Notes: a model not told the origin generated them from the sequence alone. A stretch of DNA of 64,000 bases from Arthrobacter sp. SLBN-112 (GCF_006715225.1 NZ_VFMU01000001.1:1178001-1242000); one strand, 5' to 3'; numbered from the stretch's first letter, positions 1 to 11,094 are shown. A program made the numbers and translations.

Positions 1-2
1 TC

Positions 3-1217
3 CCCACGATTTTCTTTCCTTCGGAGAACCCCACCGTGGGAATCATCGCCTCCCTGGCAACATATGCTGTGGGGTATGTTTCCCGTCCCGTAGGTGCCGT
101 CGTCCTTGGAGCGTACGGTGACCGGCACGGGCGCAAGAAGGTCCTCGTCTTCGCGATGCTGCTCATGGGCTTTGCCACCTTCGCTGTAGGACTCCTGCCC
201 ACCTACGGACAGGTGGGCCTCCTGGCGCCCGCCCTCCTGGTGCTCCTCCGCCTGGTCCAGGGCTTTGCCGTAGCCGGCGAGCTTGGCGGTGCCAGCGCCA
301 TGATCGTGGAGCATTCCCCCGACGCCAAACGCGGATTCTTTGCCAGCTTCAGCCTCCAGGGCACCCAGGTGGGTTCGATCGTGGCCACCGCCGTCCTCCT
401 CCCGCTCGCCGCCATCCTCCCGGCTGACCAGTTCGGCACCTGGGGCTGGCGCATCCCGTTCCTGCTCTCCGCCGTCGTGATCCTGGCCGGCTACTTCATC
501 CGCCGCCGGGTGCAGGAACCGCCGGCCTACGCAGCGCAGTCAGGCAAGCCGGAAAGCAAGCGATTCCCGCTCGTTGAACTCCTGCGCACCCGGCCGGGAG
601 CCCTGGTCCGCTGCATCGCCATGACCTTCACCAATGTCATCGGCATGGCCACCCTCATTTTCGGCGTCTCCTACGCCACCCAGAAGGGCTACGGCAACGG
701 CTTCTCCAGCAGCGAGTTCCTGTGGGTGACCCTCGTGGCCAACATCGCGGCCGTCGCCACCATCCCGCTGTTTGGCGCACTTTCCGACAGGATTGGCCGG
801 CGGATGCTCATGGCTGCCGGCGGTGTCATCGGCGGCCTGCTGGTGACCGGGTACCTGTGGGCCATCGAGCAGGGGAGCCTGCCGCTGGTCTTCGTGTGCG
901 TCGTGATCGTGCAGGGCATCTTCTTCCAGATGTGGAACGCCACCTTCGCCACGTTCTTCCAGGAGCAGTTCCCCATGCGGATCCGCGTGACCGGTTTCGC
1001 GGTCTCGCAGAACATCGGGCTCATGATTGCATCGTTCTTCCCCAGCATCTTCACCGCAATCGCGCCTCCGGGCTCCACCAACGTCCCGCTCACCATCGGG
1101 TTGACCACGCTGGGCATCTGCCTGGTCTCCGCGGTGGCCACCCTGATGTCACCGGACACCAAGGGCAAGTCACTTGAGGACCTCGAGGTGCAGGAAACGG
1201 CGAAGGCCGGGGCATAG
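3..1217 (+). CDS. MHS-family MFS transporter, 5' end cut by window edge
   Basis: This is an inner-membrane proton symporter of the metabolite:H+ symporter (MHS) branch of the major facilitator superfamily, probably for an organic acid. The reading frame is open to the left edge and the residues before the first in-window GTG (position 36) read as a typical MHS loop (FFPSENPTVG), so the true start lies outside the window. The loop 2-3 signature GDRHGRKK, the RLVQGF...GELGG helix and a second SDRIGRR loop are all visible. A strong hairpin follows the stop. The substrate cannot be read from sequence. Confidence 0.9.
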   Translation, partial: PTIFFPSENPTVGIIASLATYAVGYVSRPVGAVVLGAYGDRHGRKKVLVFAMLLMGFATFAVGLLPTYGQVGLLAPALLVLLRLVQGFAVAGELGGASAMIVEHSPDAKRGFFASFSLQGTQVGSIVATAVLLPLAAILPADQFGTWGWRIPFLLSAVVILAGYFIRRRVQEPPAYAAQSGKPESKRFPLVELLRTRPGALVRCIAMTFTNVIGMATLIFGVSYATQKGYGNGFSSSEFLWVTLVANIAAVATIPLFGALSDRIGRRMLMAAGGVIGGLLVTGYLWAIEQGSLPLVFVCVVIVQGIFFQMWNATFATFFQEQFPMRIRVTGFAVSQNIGLMIASFFPSIFTAIAPPGSTNVPLTIGLTTLGICLVSAVATLMSPDTKGKSLEDLEVQETAKAGA

Positions 1218-1245
1218 CCCAGCCGACGCGCACAACTGCAGGTTC

Positions 1246-1280
1246 AGGAGGGGGCAGCGCATGCTGCCCCCTCCTTCCTT
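1246..1280 (+). terminator. Rho-independent-like terminator after the MHS gene
   Basis: A perfect 13-bp inverted repeat (aggagggggcagc, tetraloop gcat, gctgccccctcct) lies 28 bases after the MHS stop. It is followed by a short pyrimidine-rich tail. It separates the MHS gene from the GntR gene. Confidence 0.7.
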
Positions 1281-1301
1281 ATGTCCCACCCTAATGCCTG
1301 A

Positions 1302-1320
1302 ATGTATAGATGTATACAAG
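1302..1320 (+). promoter_or_regulatory. Candidate GntR operator (TGTATAGATGTATACAAG)
   Basis: A TGTATACA palindrome with an extra upstream TGTATA half site lies 25-40 bases before the GntR start codon. FCD-type GntR regulators commonly bind T-G-T-N-N-A-C-A palindromes, so autoregulation of the GntR-MFS pair is inferred. No binding data exist here. Confidence 0.45.
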
Positions 1321-1344
1321 TATGATGGCGGGTGGAGGTCCAAG

Positions 1345-2010
1345 ATGCCAGAAACACCTGCCCGGAACACCGGTGCCCACTTTGTCTACGCCGAACTGAA
1401 GCGGCGGATCCTTAGCCTTGAGCTGAAGCCGGGGGAACGCCTCTACGAGCCGGCCATGGCGTCGGCCCTGCAGGTGAGCCGCACACCGCTCCGGGAGGCC
1501 ATCAGGCGGCTCATCTCGGAGAGCCTGCTGGAACAGCAGCCCACCGGGGGAGTGCTGGTGCCGGTGCTGGACGAGTCCGCCATTTCCGAACTGTATGAAG
1601 TCCGCGCGGCCATGGAGTCCCTCATGGCCCGCAATGCCTGCATGAAGGCGACGCCGGCCGACATCGAAGCCCTCCAAGGCATTCTTGAACGCAACGCGGC
1701 CATGGTCAAGTTTGCCGACGACGCCATGCAGCAGGGCATGGCACTGCACGCAAAGATCGCCACGATCGCAGGGAACTCCTGGGCCCGCCGGTTCCACAGC
1801 CAGATTTCCAGCCAGATGGAACGCTACCGGCACTTCACCAACAGCAGCCAGGAACGCCGGGACCAAGCGCTGGCCCAGCACCGGGTCCTGGTGGCGGCCC
1901 TCGCCGGCGGGGACCCGGACAAGGCAGCCACGATCGCGTTCGACCACGTCATGGGCGCCCGCGACGCCGCGGTCCGGGCCATCTCCGGCAACAGTGCCTC
2001 CGGCTCATGA
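1345..2010 (+). CDS. GntR family regulator (FCD subfamily)
   Basis: This 221-aa DNA-binding regulator has an N-terminal winged helix (about residues 10-75, with SRTPLREAIRRLISE as recognition region) and an all-helical FCD ligand domain (about 85-215). The ATG at 1345 was chosen because GGAGG sits 6 bases upstream at 1334-1338; the frame stays open further upstream but without a ribosome site. Its stop overlaps the ATG of the next MFS gene (ATGA), so the two are translationally coupled. The regulator probably controls that transporter and itself in response to a small carboxylate. Confidence 0.88.
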   Translation: MPETPARNTGAHFVYAELKRRILSLELKPGERLYEPAMASALQVSRTPLREAIRRLISESLLEQQPTGGVLVPVLDESAISELYEVRAAMESLMARNACMKATPADIEALQGILERNAAMVKFADDAMQQGMALHAKIATIAGNSWARRFHSQISSQMERYRHFTNSSQERRDQALAQHRVLVAALAGGDPDKAATIAFDHVMGARDAAVRAISGNSASGS

Positions 2011-3176
2011 TCGGTGAGCTGGGGCGGCGCCCGGCCGTGGCCCTGCTGGTCCATTCGGCGCTGATCCAGGCCGTCACCTTCCTGGTCCGGCCGGCAGCCA
2101 CCTACCGTGCGCTGGAGCTGGAGGTTCCGGACTTCGCCCTGGGCCTGCTTGCAGCCAGCTACGCGGTCTTTCCCCTGCTGCTCGCCGTTCCCACGGGCAG
2201 CCTGGTGGACCGCCTGGGTGAGCGGCGGCTCATGGCGATCGGGTCCGCCGTCGTCCTTTCCTGCTCTGCCTTCCTGCTGCTGTGGGGTTCGTCGATTTTG
2301 GCCCTGGTGGCCGGGACCGCGCTGCTGGGGGCCGGGCAGCTGGCCTGCGTGGTGGGGCAGCAGGCGGTGGTGGCCAACAACGCTGCCTCGTCGCGGATGG
2401 ACTCCGCGTTCGGTTACCTGACGTTCGCAGCATCCCTGGGGCAGGCCCTGGGGCCGCTGGCGATTTCGCTGGTGGGCGGCGCCTCGGTCCGGCCCGACAC
2501 CCAGGCGATCTTCCTGCTCTCGGTGGTCATGAGCCTGGTGCTCTTCCTGACGACCTTCGTCCTCCCGGCGCACGTCAGCGTCCGGAGGAAGAAGGGCGCG
2601 GCCGCCACCAAGGGCAGCGCCCTCTCGCTGCTGAAGGCCCCCGGGGTGGCCCGCGCGCTGGCCGCCAGCGCCACCGTCCTTGCAGTGGTGGACCTGACCA
2701 TGGTGTACCTGCCCGCCCTGGGCGCCGACCGGGGACTCACTGCGGCAACGGTGGGTGCCCTGCTGACCGTGCGGGCGGTGTTTTCCATGGTTTCCAGGCT
2801 CCTGCTGGGCAGGGTGTCCCGGAGGATCGGCCGGATGCGGCTGCTGGTGGTGAGCCTGGCCCTGTCCACGTTTGCGTTGGCCGTTGTGGCCATCCCGATG
2901 CCCGTGTGGCTGCTGTTTGCCATCATGGCGGTGCTCGGGCTGGGGCTCGGCATCGGCCAGCCCCTGACCATGTCCTGGCTCTCGGCGCAGGCCCCGGCGG
3001 GGCAGCGTGGCAGGGCGCTGGCTTTGAGGCTCGCCGGGAACCGGGTGGGGCAGGTGGTCCTGCCGAGTGCCATCGGCGGCGTGGCGGCCGGGCTCGGCTC
3101 GGGCGGGGTGTTCCTGGCCTCCGCGGTTGTGGTGGGCGGGACGCTCCTGCTGCTCCGGGGCGTGCAGCTGGACTGA
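2007..3176 (+). CDS. MFS transporter, 12-TM
   Basis: This 389-aa integral membrane protein has alternating hydrophobic segments and an MFS loop signature DRLGERR near residue 70. It begins within the GntR stop codon (ATGA overlap), so it is co-translated with the regulator. It resembles drug/sugar exporter-like MFS proteins rather than the MHS group at position 3, because it lacks the MHS PSENP and GELGG motifs. The direction of transport and substrate are unknown. Base composition matches the neighbours. Confidence 0.85.
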   Translation: MIGELGRRPAVALLVHSALIQAVTFLVRPAATYRALELEVPDFALGLLAASYAVFPLLLAVPTGSLVDRLGERRLMAIGSAVVLSCSAFLLLWGSSILALVAGTALLGAGQLACVVGQQAVVANNAASSRMDSAFGYLTFAASLGQALGPLAISLVGGASVRPDTQAIFLLSVVMSLVLFLTTFVLPAHVSVRRKKGAAATKGSALSLLKAPGVARALAASATVLAVVDLTMVYLPALGADRGLTAATVGALLTVRAVFSMVSRLLLGRVSRRIGRMRLLVVSLALSTFALAVVAIPMPVWLLFAIMAVLGLGLGIGQPLTMSWLSAQAPAGQRGRALALRLAGNRVGQVVLPSAIGGVAAGLGSGGVFLASAVVVGGTLLLLRGVQLD

Positions 3177-3187
3177 TCGCGGCACGC

Positions 3188-3289
3188 GCGTCACGCAGGG
3201 CATGCTTTCGGGATATGGCCGACGGCGGCACCCCGGGTTTCCGGGGTTTCCCCGCCAAAGGTGGGCCGGAAGCGTGCCGTGCGTGACGC
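3188..3289. repeat. Long interrupted inverted repeat between convergent genes
   Basis: The 22-base arms at 3188-3209 and 3268-3289 are complementary at 20 of 22 positions (gcgtcacgcagggcatgctt against aagcgtgccgtgcgtgacgc). They are separated by 58 bases that hold further G- and C-runs. It sits between the stops of the plus-strand MFS gene and the minus-strand MOSC gene, so it may end transcription in both directions. Confidence 0.6.
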
Positions 3290-3303
3290 CGTCGTTTGGC
3301 CTC

Positions 3304-3876
3304 CTACGGCAGCCGCGACGGCCGCAGCAGGCTTGCGTCCCCGCCCCGGGCCGGATCCAGCGGCACCGGGCTGACCAGCACCGCCTGGCCCCGGCGCAGC
3401 AATCCGCTGGAGACGGCACGGCAGCGGATGCCGCCCCGCCCCCGCATGGCGGGATGCGCGCCGGGGGCCAGCACCTCGTTCATCCACGCACAGGGCTGGG
3501 CGTGCCGGCCACCGTGGAGGGTAACCGAGGACCCGCCGGACTCCAGCGCGAAGTCCTGCCCCAGCAGCGGTGCCAGCTGGGCGCCGCGAAGCACCACGTT
3601 CCGCCGGGTCAGCAGGGGGTCGAACGGCCCGGCGCCGAGCTCCTCGGCGATGGCCTCAAGGGACTCGATGGCGAACAGGGTCACCGCGGCGTCCATGTGG
3701 GCGGCCTTGCCGAAGAACCGGTCACCCACGATGCCCTTGCCGCCCACCACCTCAGCCTGTTCAGCATCAGTGGTGGGAACGTCGGCGGCGCCGTCCCTGG
3801 CGCGGCCGAAATAGGCGTGCGCGGGGGACACCAGCAGGTGCAGGATCTCGACGTCGTAGCGGAAGTTTTCGGCCAT
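3304..3876 (-). CDS. MOSC domain-containing protein
   Basis: The 190-aa product matches the MOSC (molybdenum cofactor sulfurase C-terminal) fold: an early GIVGDRFFGK segment near residue 48, TRRNVVLRG in the middle, and a late RGRGGIRCRAV segment carrying the characteristic Cys. Single-domain MOSC proteins are thought to handle Moco or sulfur carriers or to act on N-hydroxylated compounds; the substrate here is unknown. It starts at an ATG and is followed, 21 bases upstream in the same direction, by the 3' end of the UvrA-like gene, so read-through is possible. Confidence 0.85.
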   Translation of the reverse strand: MAENFRYDVEILHLLVSPAHAYFGRARDGAADVPTTDAEQAEVVGGKGIVGDRFFGKAAHMDAAVTLFAIESLEAIAEELGAGPFDPLLTRRNVVLRGAQLAPLLGQDFALESGGSSVTLHGGRHAQPCAWMNEVLAPGAHPAMRGRGGIRCRAVSSGLLRRGQAVLVSPVPLDPARGGDASLLRPSRLP

Positions 3877-3897
3877 ATGGCCAGCGTACGCGCGGAT

Positions 3898-6285
<2,388 letters not shown>

Positions 6286-6378
6286 GGTGTCCCCCTTCTT
6301 CCTGGAGCGGCGCCGAAGCGTAGCTGGCCTGCAGCCCCGCTCCGGCGTCGTCCGTTATATACGTGTCTGTTTATATGC

Positions 6379-6798
6379 CTAGGGCTGCTGGTTGATGCGG
6401 ACCGTGTTGCCGGCGGGGTCGCGGAAGGCGCAGTCGCGGATGCCGTACGGCTGGTCGATGGGTTCCTGGACGACGTCGGCCCCGGTTGCCTCCACTATGG
6501 CGAACGCGGCGTCCACGTTGGGGGAGGAGAGGACGATGGTGGCGTAGGTGCCTTTGGCCATCATCTCGGAGATGGTGCGGCGTTCGTCCTCGGTGATGCC
6601 CGGGTCCACGGCAGGCGGGTGCAGGACGATGGAAACGTCCTTCTGGCCTGCGGGGCCAACGGTGATCCAGCGCATGGTGCCGCGGCCCACGTCGTTGCGG
6701 ATTTCGAAGCCCAGGGCGTCGCGGTAGAACGCCAGGGAGGCGTCCGGATCGGTGGCGGGAAGGAAGGTTGAGGAAATGTTGATGTCCATGGCAGTCAT
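6379..6798 (-). CDS. VOC family protein (glyoxalase/bleomycin-resistance fold)
   Basis: This 139-aa cytoplasmic protein has the paired beta-alpha-beta-beta-beta layout of vicinal-oxygen-chelate proteins (TDPDASLAFYRDALGFE at the N terminus, YGIRDCAFRDPAGNTVRI at the C terminus). It may be a dioxygenase/lyase relative or a drug-binding protein. The start ATG at 6798 overlaps the TGA of the AraC gene (ATGA); a second ATG three codons later is possible. AraC-VOC pairs are a common actinobacterial arrangement, and the AraC protein probably controls this gene. Confidence 0.87.
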   Translation of the reverse strand: MTAMDINISSTFLPATDPDASLAFYRDALGFEIRNDVGRGTMRWITVGPAGQKDVSIVLHPPAVDPGITEDERRTISEMMAKGTYATIVLSSPNVDAAFAIVEATGADVVQEPIDQPYGIRDCAFRDPAGNTVRINQQP

Positions 6799-7244
6799 GC
6801 TAGTAACGGCTCGGGGAGGGGCGCTTCTCGATTCCTGACCGGTCTGGTGACCTGCTTGGCCACGCAGGCGGGGATTCCCGCCGCCGCGCTTTGTGCCTCC
6901 TGTTTGTAGACGCTGGGCGGCATGCCCACCAGCTCGCTGAAACGGGTGCTGAAGGTCCCCAGGGAGGAACAGCCGACGGCGAAGCACACCTCAGTGACGC
7001 TGAGGTCGCCGATGCGCAGCAGCGCCATGGCCCGTTCGATCCGGCGGGTCATGAGGTAGCTGTAGGGGGATTCGCCGTAGGCGAGCTTGAAGCGGCGGCT
7101 GAAATGGCCGGCGGACATGTGGACGTCCCTGGCGAGGGATTCGACGTTCAGCGGCTGCGCGTACTCCCGGTCCATCCGGTCCTTGACGCGCCTCAACTGG
7201 GTGAGTTCGCGGAGGTACGGATCGGAAGCGGGGCTGGTGGTCAC
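6795..7244 (-). CDS. AraC family regulator, DNA-binding domain only
   Basis: This 149-aa protein has the double helix-turn-helix of AraC/XylS regulators (about residues 15-115: VESLARDVHMSAGHFSRRFK then VTEVCFAVGCSSLGTFSTRF) and no N-terminal ligand domain. The GTG at 7244 starts the recognisable homology; the frame extends to 7730 but that extension has no family features. It is translationally coupled to the VOC gene. The upstream 258 bases to position 7503 serve as a divergent promoter region. Confidence 0.85.
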   Translation of the reverse strand: MTTSPASDPYLRELTQLRRVKDRMDREYAQPLNVESLARDVHMSAGHFSRRFKLAYGESPYSYLMTRRIERAMALLRIGDLSVTEVCFAVGCSSLGTFSTRFSELVGMPPSVYKQEAQSAAAGIPACVAKQVTRPVRNREAPLPEPLLA

Positions 7245-7502
7245 AGCTCTGATCGTGCTACGCGGCAAGGGTCTCGTCCACCCTTCGGGCAGCGGGGAAT
7301 GGTGCGTCAAATGAGCGCTTCGGCGCGGGGTATGATTATGCCGCCGCCAGCGAATGAGGTCCTCGCCCGAACAGGGCTTGAGGCAACGCAGAGCTGGACG
7401 CTGCCGGTCCTTCCAGGACGGCATCCGGCGCAAACCAAACCTTGAATTACCCATCTTCAGCCCTGCCCTGATACTGCGCAGGCACCACTTTGGAAGGACG
7501 CC
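7245..7502. other. Divergent intergenic region AraC / membrane protein
   Basis: These 258 bases hold the promoters of the minus-strand AraC gene and the plus-strand gene at 7503. Short self-complementary stretches are present (for example around 7400-7435), but no known riboswitch or RNA family was recognised. Confidence 0.4.
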
Positions 7503-7907
7503 ATGGAACTGCTGTGGGAAATTGCCGGCTGGGCAGGCGCGGCGGCGATACTGAGTGCATACCTCGCCGTTTCCATGGGCTGGCTGAAAGCCGGCAAGGG
7601 TTTCCAGACGGCCAACCTGTTCGGCTCCGTGGCCTTCATCATCAACGGGACCCTGCACGGGGCGTGGCCCTCCGTGGTCACGAACGTAGCGTGGTTCCTG
7701 ATCTCCGCAGTGGCGCTGGTCCGCATGCATTCCGAAGGCCCCGTTGCTCCCGTTGAGCCGGCGCAGGTTCAGTACCCCGGGGTCCCCGATACAACCGGCC
7801 AGATGGCTGTTGTGGAGGCGTTGACCGGTTCCATTCCTGTTGTAGCTTCCAGGCCTGTTGTTGGTTCCGTGCCTGTTGCGGCGGACGGGCCGCGCCTGGC
7901 GTTATAG
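7503..7907 (+). CDS. CBU_0592-like small membrane protein
   Basis: The 134-aa product has three predicted membrane segments in its first 75 residues, with the spaced motif G-W-x-G...A-Y...W...N-L-x-G-S that resembles the CBU_0592 family of uncharacterised membrane proteins. After residue 75 it carries a Pro/Val-rich, probably disordered tail with recurring P-V-V/P-V-A units. A GGAAGG ribosome site precedes the ATG by about 6 bases. Function is unknown. Confidence 0.75.
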   Translation: MELLWEIAGWAGAAAILSAYLAVSMGWLKAGKGFQTANLFGSVAFIINGTLHGAWPSVVTNVAWFLISAVALVRMHSEGPVAPVEPAQVQYPGVPDTTGQMAVVEALTGSIPVVASRPVVGSVPVAADGPRLAL

Positions 7908-7940
7908 GTTTCCACGGCGGTCCAGGCCTGGGTGCGGCCG

Positions 7941-8576
7941 CTACAGCAAGGGGTGGTCCTGGTCCTGCGGGTCACCGCCCTGGACGGTTGCCCGTTCCAC
8001 GATTTCCTGTGCGATGGCATACACCTTGCGGTTCGAATCCTGGCTCAACTGGCTGATGAGTTCAAAGGCCTGGTCCGCGGTGACCCCGGTGCGCCCCATC
8101 AGGACGCCCTTGGCCTGTTCGATCACTGCCCGGTTGACCGCTGATGCGGCGACGGCCTCGGTGGCAAGTCGGTGGCGGTCCGTATGGATTGACTGCGTGA
8201 GGTCCACCACCACACCCCAGACACCAACGGGAGTGTCCCCTTCAAGGATGTAGTCCGCGGAGTAGAGCAGTTTGTGCTGGCGGTCCTTCCGGTCCCGAAT
8301 GGACACGTAGATGGACGATGGCCCGCCTGCGGACGAGACGCGTTCCCAATAGGCCTGGACCCTTGGCCGGTCTTCCGGCTCGATGTGGGCCATTGCCATG
8401 TCCATGGACGGGACAACCTCGCCGCGCTCATACCCGTAAATCCGGTACAGCCCATCCGACCAGCGGAAGATGCCGTCTGAGAAGTAGTACTCGACCAGTC
8501 CGGTGGGACAGTCGAGGAAATCCTCATGCGGGAGGTTGACTGACGCAAGTCCTGGAAGATCGCTGCTGGGAATCAT
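7941..8576 (-). CDS. PAS-ANTAR signal-responsive RNA-binding regulator
   Basis: This 211-aa cytoplasmic protein joins a PAS fold (about residues 30-130, with FRWSDGLYRIYGY and ILEGDTPVGVWGVVVDLT) to an ANTAR domain (about 137-195, AVIEQAKGVLMGRTGVTADQAF). ANTAR domains bind paired stem-loops in nascent mRNA and prevent premature termination, so this protein probably senses a ligand or redox state and acts as an antiterminator. No kinase or response-regulator partner is adjacent. Confidence 0.9.
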   Translation of the reverse strand: MIPSSDLPGLASVNLPHEDFLDCPTGLVEYYFSDGIFRWSDGLYRIYGYERGEVVPSMDMAMAHIEPEDRPRVQAYWERVSSAGGPSSIYVSIRDRKDRQHKLLYSADYILEGDTPVGVWGVVVDLTQSIHTDRHRLATEAVAASAVNRAVIEQAKGVLMGRTGVTADQAFELISQLSQDSNRKVYAIAQEIVERATVQGGDPQDQDHPLL

Positions 8577-8696
8577 TGAAGGGCCATTCGACGTGCTGTG
8601 TCCTGGCCACCCCCTGGACCGGATTCAAAGGAACAGAATATCGCAGGGTTAGTAGTCCGTGGTGAGTCCTTCGGCTGGGGTGGTGCCCGGCGCAAG

Positions 8697-8724
8697 GGAT
8701 CCCGCACCCAAGGGTGCGGGATCC
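8697..8724 (-). terminator. Hairpin terminator of the MHS transporter gene
   Basis: A perfect 13-bp inverted repeat (ggatcccgcaccc, AA, gggtgcgggatcc) lies just past the 3' end of the minus-strand MFS gene ending at 8752. The T-tract on the minus strand is short. Confidence 0.7.
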
Positions 8725-8751
8725 GTGGCGTGGGCGGGGTGGTGTGGTTGT

Positions 8752-10101
8752 TTAGCTGGCATCCTCTACGAGCACCAGGTCGCGGCCGTTGGTTTCCGGG
8801 GTGAAGAACGTGGTGGCGAACGAGATTGCCGCCAAAACCAGCGAGTAGAGCGCGGGCACCAGCCAGGAGTGGTTGGTGGCCGCCAGCAGTGCGACGCCGA
8901 TCATCGGGGCGAAGCCGCCGGCGAGCACCGCGGACAGTTCACGGCTGAGGGCCACGCCGGTGAAGCGGTGCTGGGAGCCGAAGAGTTCCGGCAGCAGGGC
9001 GCACTGCGGGCCGAGCATGGACTGCACGCCGAGGGCGATGCCCACCACCATGACTGCCCAGACCAGTGCCACATTGCCGAGCGTGACCAGGTAGAAGGCC
9101 GGCAAGGCGATAACGGCCTGGAAGAGTGCGCCGTAGCGGTAGACGGGGACCCTGCCGAAACGGTCGGACAGGGCGCCGAAGGCAACAACCAGTACCGCGG
9201 CGAAGCCTGCGGCGATCAGCAGGCCCGTGGGGCCGATGAACTTGTCGCCGGCGAAGACACCGGCCGGCATGCTGATGAAGGACACCAACAGCGCGGAGTA
9301 GATGGACGAGTTGCCGTTTTCCCCCATGCGGAGGCCGATGCCGACCAGCACGTTCTTCTTGGAGTGCTTCCAGATCTGGCCTACCGGGTTCTTGACCACG
9401 GCCTTGTGCTTCTCCAATTCCTGGAAGACCGGGGTCTCTTTGAGCCGAAGCCGGATGAAGACGGCGACGGCGATCAGGATGATGCTGGCCAGGAAGGGAA
9501 CGCGCCAGAGCCAGCCCTGCAGGACCTGCTTGTCCGCCAGGGCCATCAGGGCGAAGGTGCCGGCGCCCAGGAGGGTGCCCAGCTGGATGCCCACGAACGG
9601 CAGGGCGGCGAAGAAACCACGACGGCGGCGCGGTGCCACCTCCGAGATGAGGGTGGTGGCACCTGCCTGTTCGGCACCGGCGCCCAGGCCCTGCAGGATC
9701 CGCAGTGTTACCAGGAGCACCGCTCCCAGCATGCCTGCCTGTTCAAAGGTGGGCAGGAGGCCGATGGCGCAGCTGGACAGGCCCATCAGGCCGATGGTCA
9801 GGATCAGCACCATCTTGCGGCCGAAGCGGTCCCCGATGTGGCCGAAGACCACGCCGCCGAAGGGCCGCGCCGCGAACCCCACGCCGTAGGTGGCGAAGGA
9901 GGCGATGACAGCGCCACTTTCACCCAGCGGCGCGAAGAACAGCGGACCGAAGATCAGGGCCGACGCAAGGCCGTAGATGTAGAAGTCGTAGTACTCCAGG
10001 GCTGAGCCCACGGAGCTGGCAAGTGTTGCACGTCGCAGCTGGTCCGGATCGACGACGGCGCCGTCCGTGGTGGCCTGCGGTGAGTTAGTACGAGTTGTCA
10101 C
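8752..10101 (-). CDS. MHS-family MFS transporter of a hydroxyacid catabolic cluster
   Basis: This 449-aa, 12-TM symporter has MHS features: ASSVGSALEYYDFYIYG at the N terminus, GHIGDRFGRK in loop 2-3, and RILQGLGAGAEQAG. The GTG at 10101 is preceded by GGGAG about 6 bases upstream; the open frame further out (to 10197) runs through promoter DNA and is not used. It lies downstream of the IclR gene on the same strand and shares a candidate IclR operator, so it probably imports the substrate of the dehydrogenase and FAH-family enzyme encoded upstream. Confidence 0.92.
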   Translation of the reverse strand: MTTRTNSPQATTDGAVVDPDQLRRATLASSVGSALEYYDFYIYGLASALIFGPLFFAPLGESGAVIASFATYGVGFAARPFGGVVFGHIGDRFGRKMVLILTIGLMGLSSCAIGLLPTFEQAGMLGAVLLVTLRILQGLGAGAEQAGATTLISEVAPRRRRGFFAALPFVGIQLGTLLGAGTFALMALADKQVLQGWLWRVPFLASIILIAVAVFIRLRLKETPVFQELEKHKAVVKNPVGQIWKHSKKNVLVGIGLRMGENGNSSIYSALLVSFISMPAGVFAGDKFIGPTGLLIAAGFAAVLVVAFGALSDRFGRVPVYRYGALFQAVIALPAFYLVTLGNVALVWAVMVVGIALGVQSMLGPQCALLPELFGSQHRFTGVALSRELSAVLAGGFAPMIGVALLAATNHSWLVPALYSLVLAAISFATTFFTPETNGRDLVLVEDAS

Positions 10102-10170
10102 GAGAACTCCCTCTAATGCACTCCAGGCCCCCGTTGGCCTGGTGGGATAGCGACAACACCTGTTGTGTCG

Positions 10171-10205
10171 ATCACTATGCTGAACACAATACAGCAAGCT
10201 GAACG
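10171..10205 (-). promoter_or_regulatory. Candidate IclR operator upstream of MHS transporter
   Basis: The 16-mer GATCACTATGCTGAAC at 10171-10186 matches the IclR-promoter palindrome at 11095 and the dehydrogenase-promoter site at 12988, all ending in CTGAAC. A second partial copy ending in GCTGAAC follows at 10199-10205. The transporter is thus probably in the same regulon. Confidence 0.5.
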
Positions 10206-10261
10206 GCTGGCAACAGTTTTGGGTTTGAGTTACGACCCGGAATGCTCGGCCCTCCAGGTAC

Positions 10262-11059
10262 CTATCCCATGGGGTTGCCCAGGGAATGAGCCAGTTCCTG
10301 CAGTTCCTTGACTATCTGGGAACCCTGTTCCGGCGTGTAGGTGGCCTTGAGCGCCGTTACGGACAGGCCCAGGCTGGGACCGTGCGCACCCCGCGTGGGG
10401 ACGGCAACGGCCAGGCAGACCACGCCGGTGGTGGATTCTTCATCCTCGAAGGCGAAGCCCTGCTCGCGGATCTCCCGCAACTGGGCCTTCAGTTCCGCGC
10501 CCGTCCGCAGGGATTTTGGCGTGAGGACGGGCAATTCTGCATCATCGGGGAACATCTCCTCAATGTCGTGCACGTTCAGCCGGGCGATCAGCGCCTTGCC
10601 CACTGCGCAGAGGGATACGGGCATCTTGTCCCCGATGTTGGAGGTGAGCCGGACTGCGGGGTGGCCCTCGTACCGGGCAAGGTAAATGACGTTGGTTCCG
10701 TCCAGCATGGCGATCCGGACCGTCTCGCGGGAAAGGACGGAGGCTTGTTCGCAGTAACGGTAAAACTCCTGGACTTCGTCCATGCGGCCCAGGTAGGCGG
10801 CACCGAGTTCCACCAGCTTGCGGCCGAGGGTGAACTCCGCGCCCTGCCTGCTGACCAGGCGCGCCTCCTCCAGGGCCAGCAGGAGGTTGGAGGTGGATGA
10901 CTTGGGAATTCCCACTTCGCGCGACAGGTCGCTCAGTGTCAGCCGGCCGGTTGCCGAGGCGGCCAGGGCATCCAGGACGGCCGCGGCGCGCGTGACGGCG
11001 GGCGCCGGAGAGGCGGTTCCCGATTTATCGGATGAAGCGGGAATGGGGGAATCGGCCAT
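10262..11059 (-). CDS. IclR family regulator of the hydroxyacid cluster
   Basis: This 265-aa regulator has an N-terminal winged helix (about residues 22-80, with TLSDLSREVGIPKSSTSNLL) and a C-terminal GAF-like effector domain (about 90-260). The ATG at 11059 has a TAAGGAG ribosome site 5 bases upstream, which rules out the longer open frame. It lies between the FAH-family gene and the MHS transporter, all on the minus strand, and a near-perfect palindrome sits 36 bases before its start, so autoregulation is likely. Confidence 0.9.
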   Translation of the reverse strand: MADSPIPASSDKSGTASPAPAVTRAAAVLDALAASATGRLTLSDLSREVGIPKSSTSNLLLALEEARLVSRQGAEFTLGRKLVELGAAYLGRMDEVQEFYRYCEQASVLSRETVRIAMLDGTNVIYLARYEGHPAVRLTSNIGDKMPVSLCAVGKALIARLNVHDIEEMFPDDAELPVLTPKSLRTGAELKAQLREIREQGFAFEDEESTTGVVCLAVAVPTRGAHGPSLGLSVTALKATYTPEQGSQIVKELQELAHSLGNPMG

Positions 11060-11094
11060 GATTCTCCTTAGGTTGCCGGACGGGCTTCGCTGGT

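Noticed and set aside
7400..7500. Structured leader considered as a riboswitch before the small membrane protein gene
   Set aside because: Some self-complementarity is present, but no consensus of a known riboswitch class could be matched by eye.
8031..8041. GGTTCGAATCC, which resembles a tRNA T-arm
   Set aside because: It lies inside the PAS-ANTAR coding sequence and no acceptor, D or anticodon arm can be folded around it.
8659..10005. Plus-strand open frame of 448 codons opposite the MHS transporter
   Set aside because: Antisense shadow with Gly/Glu/Gln/His-rich composition typical of reversed membrane-protein codons.
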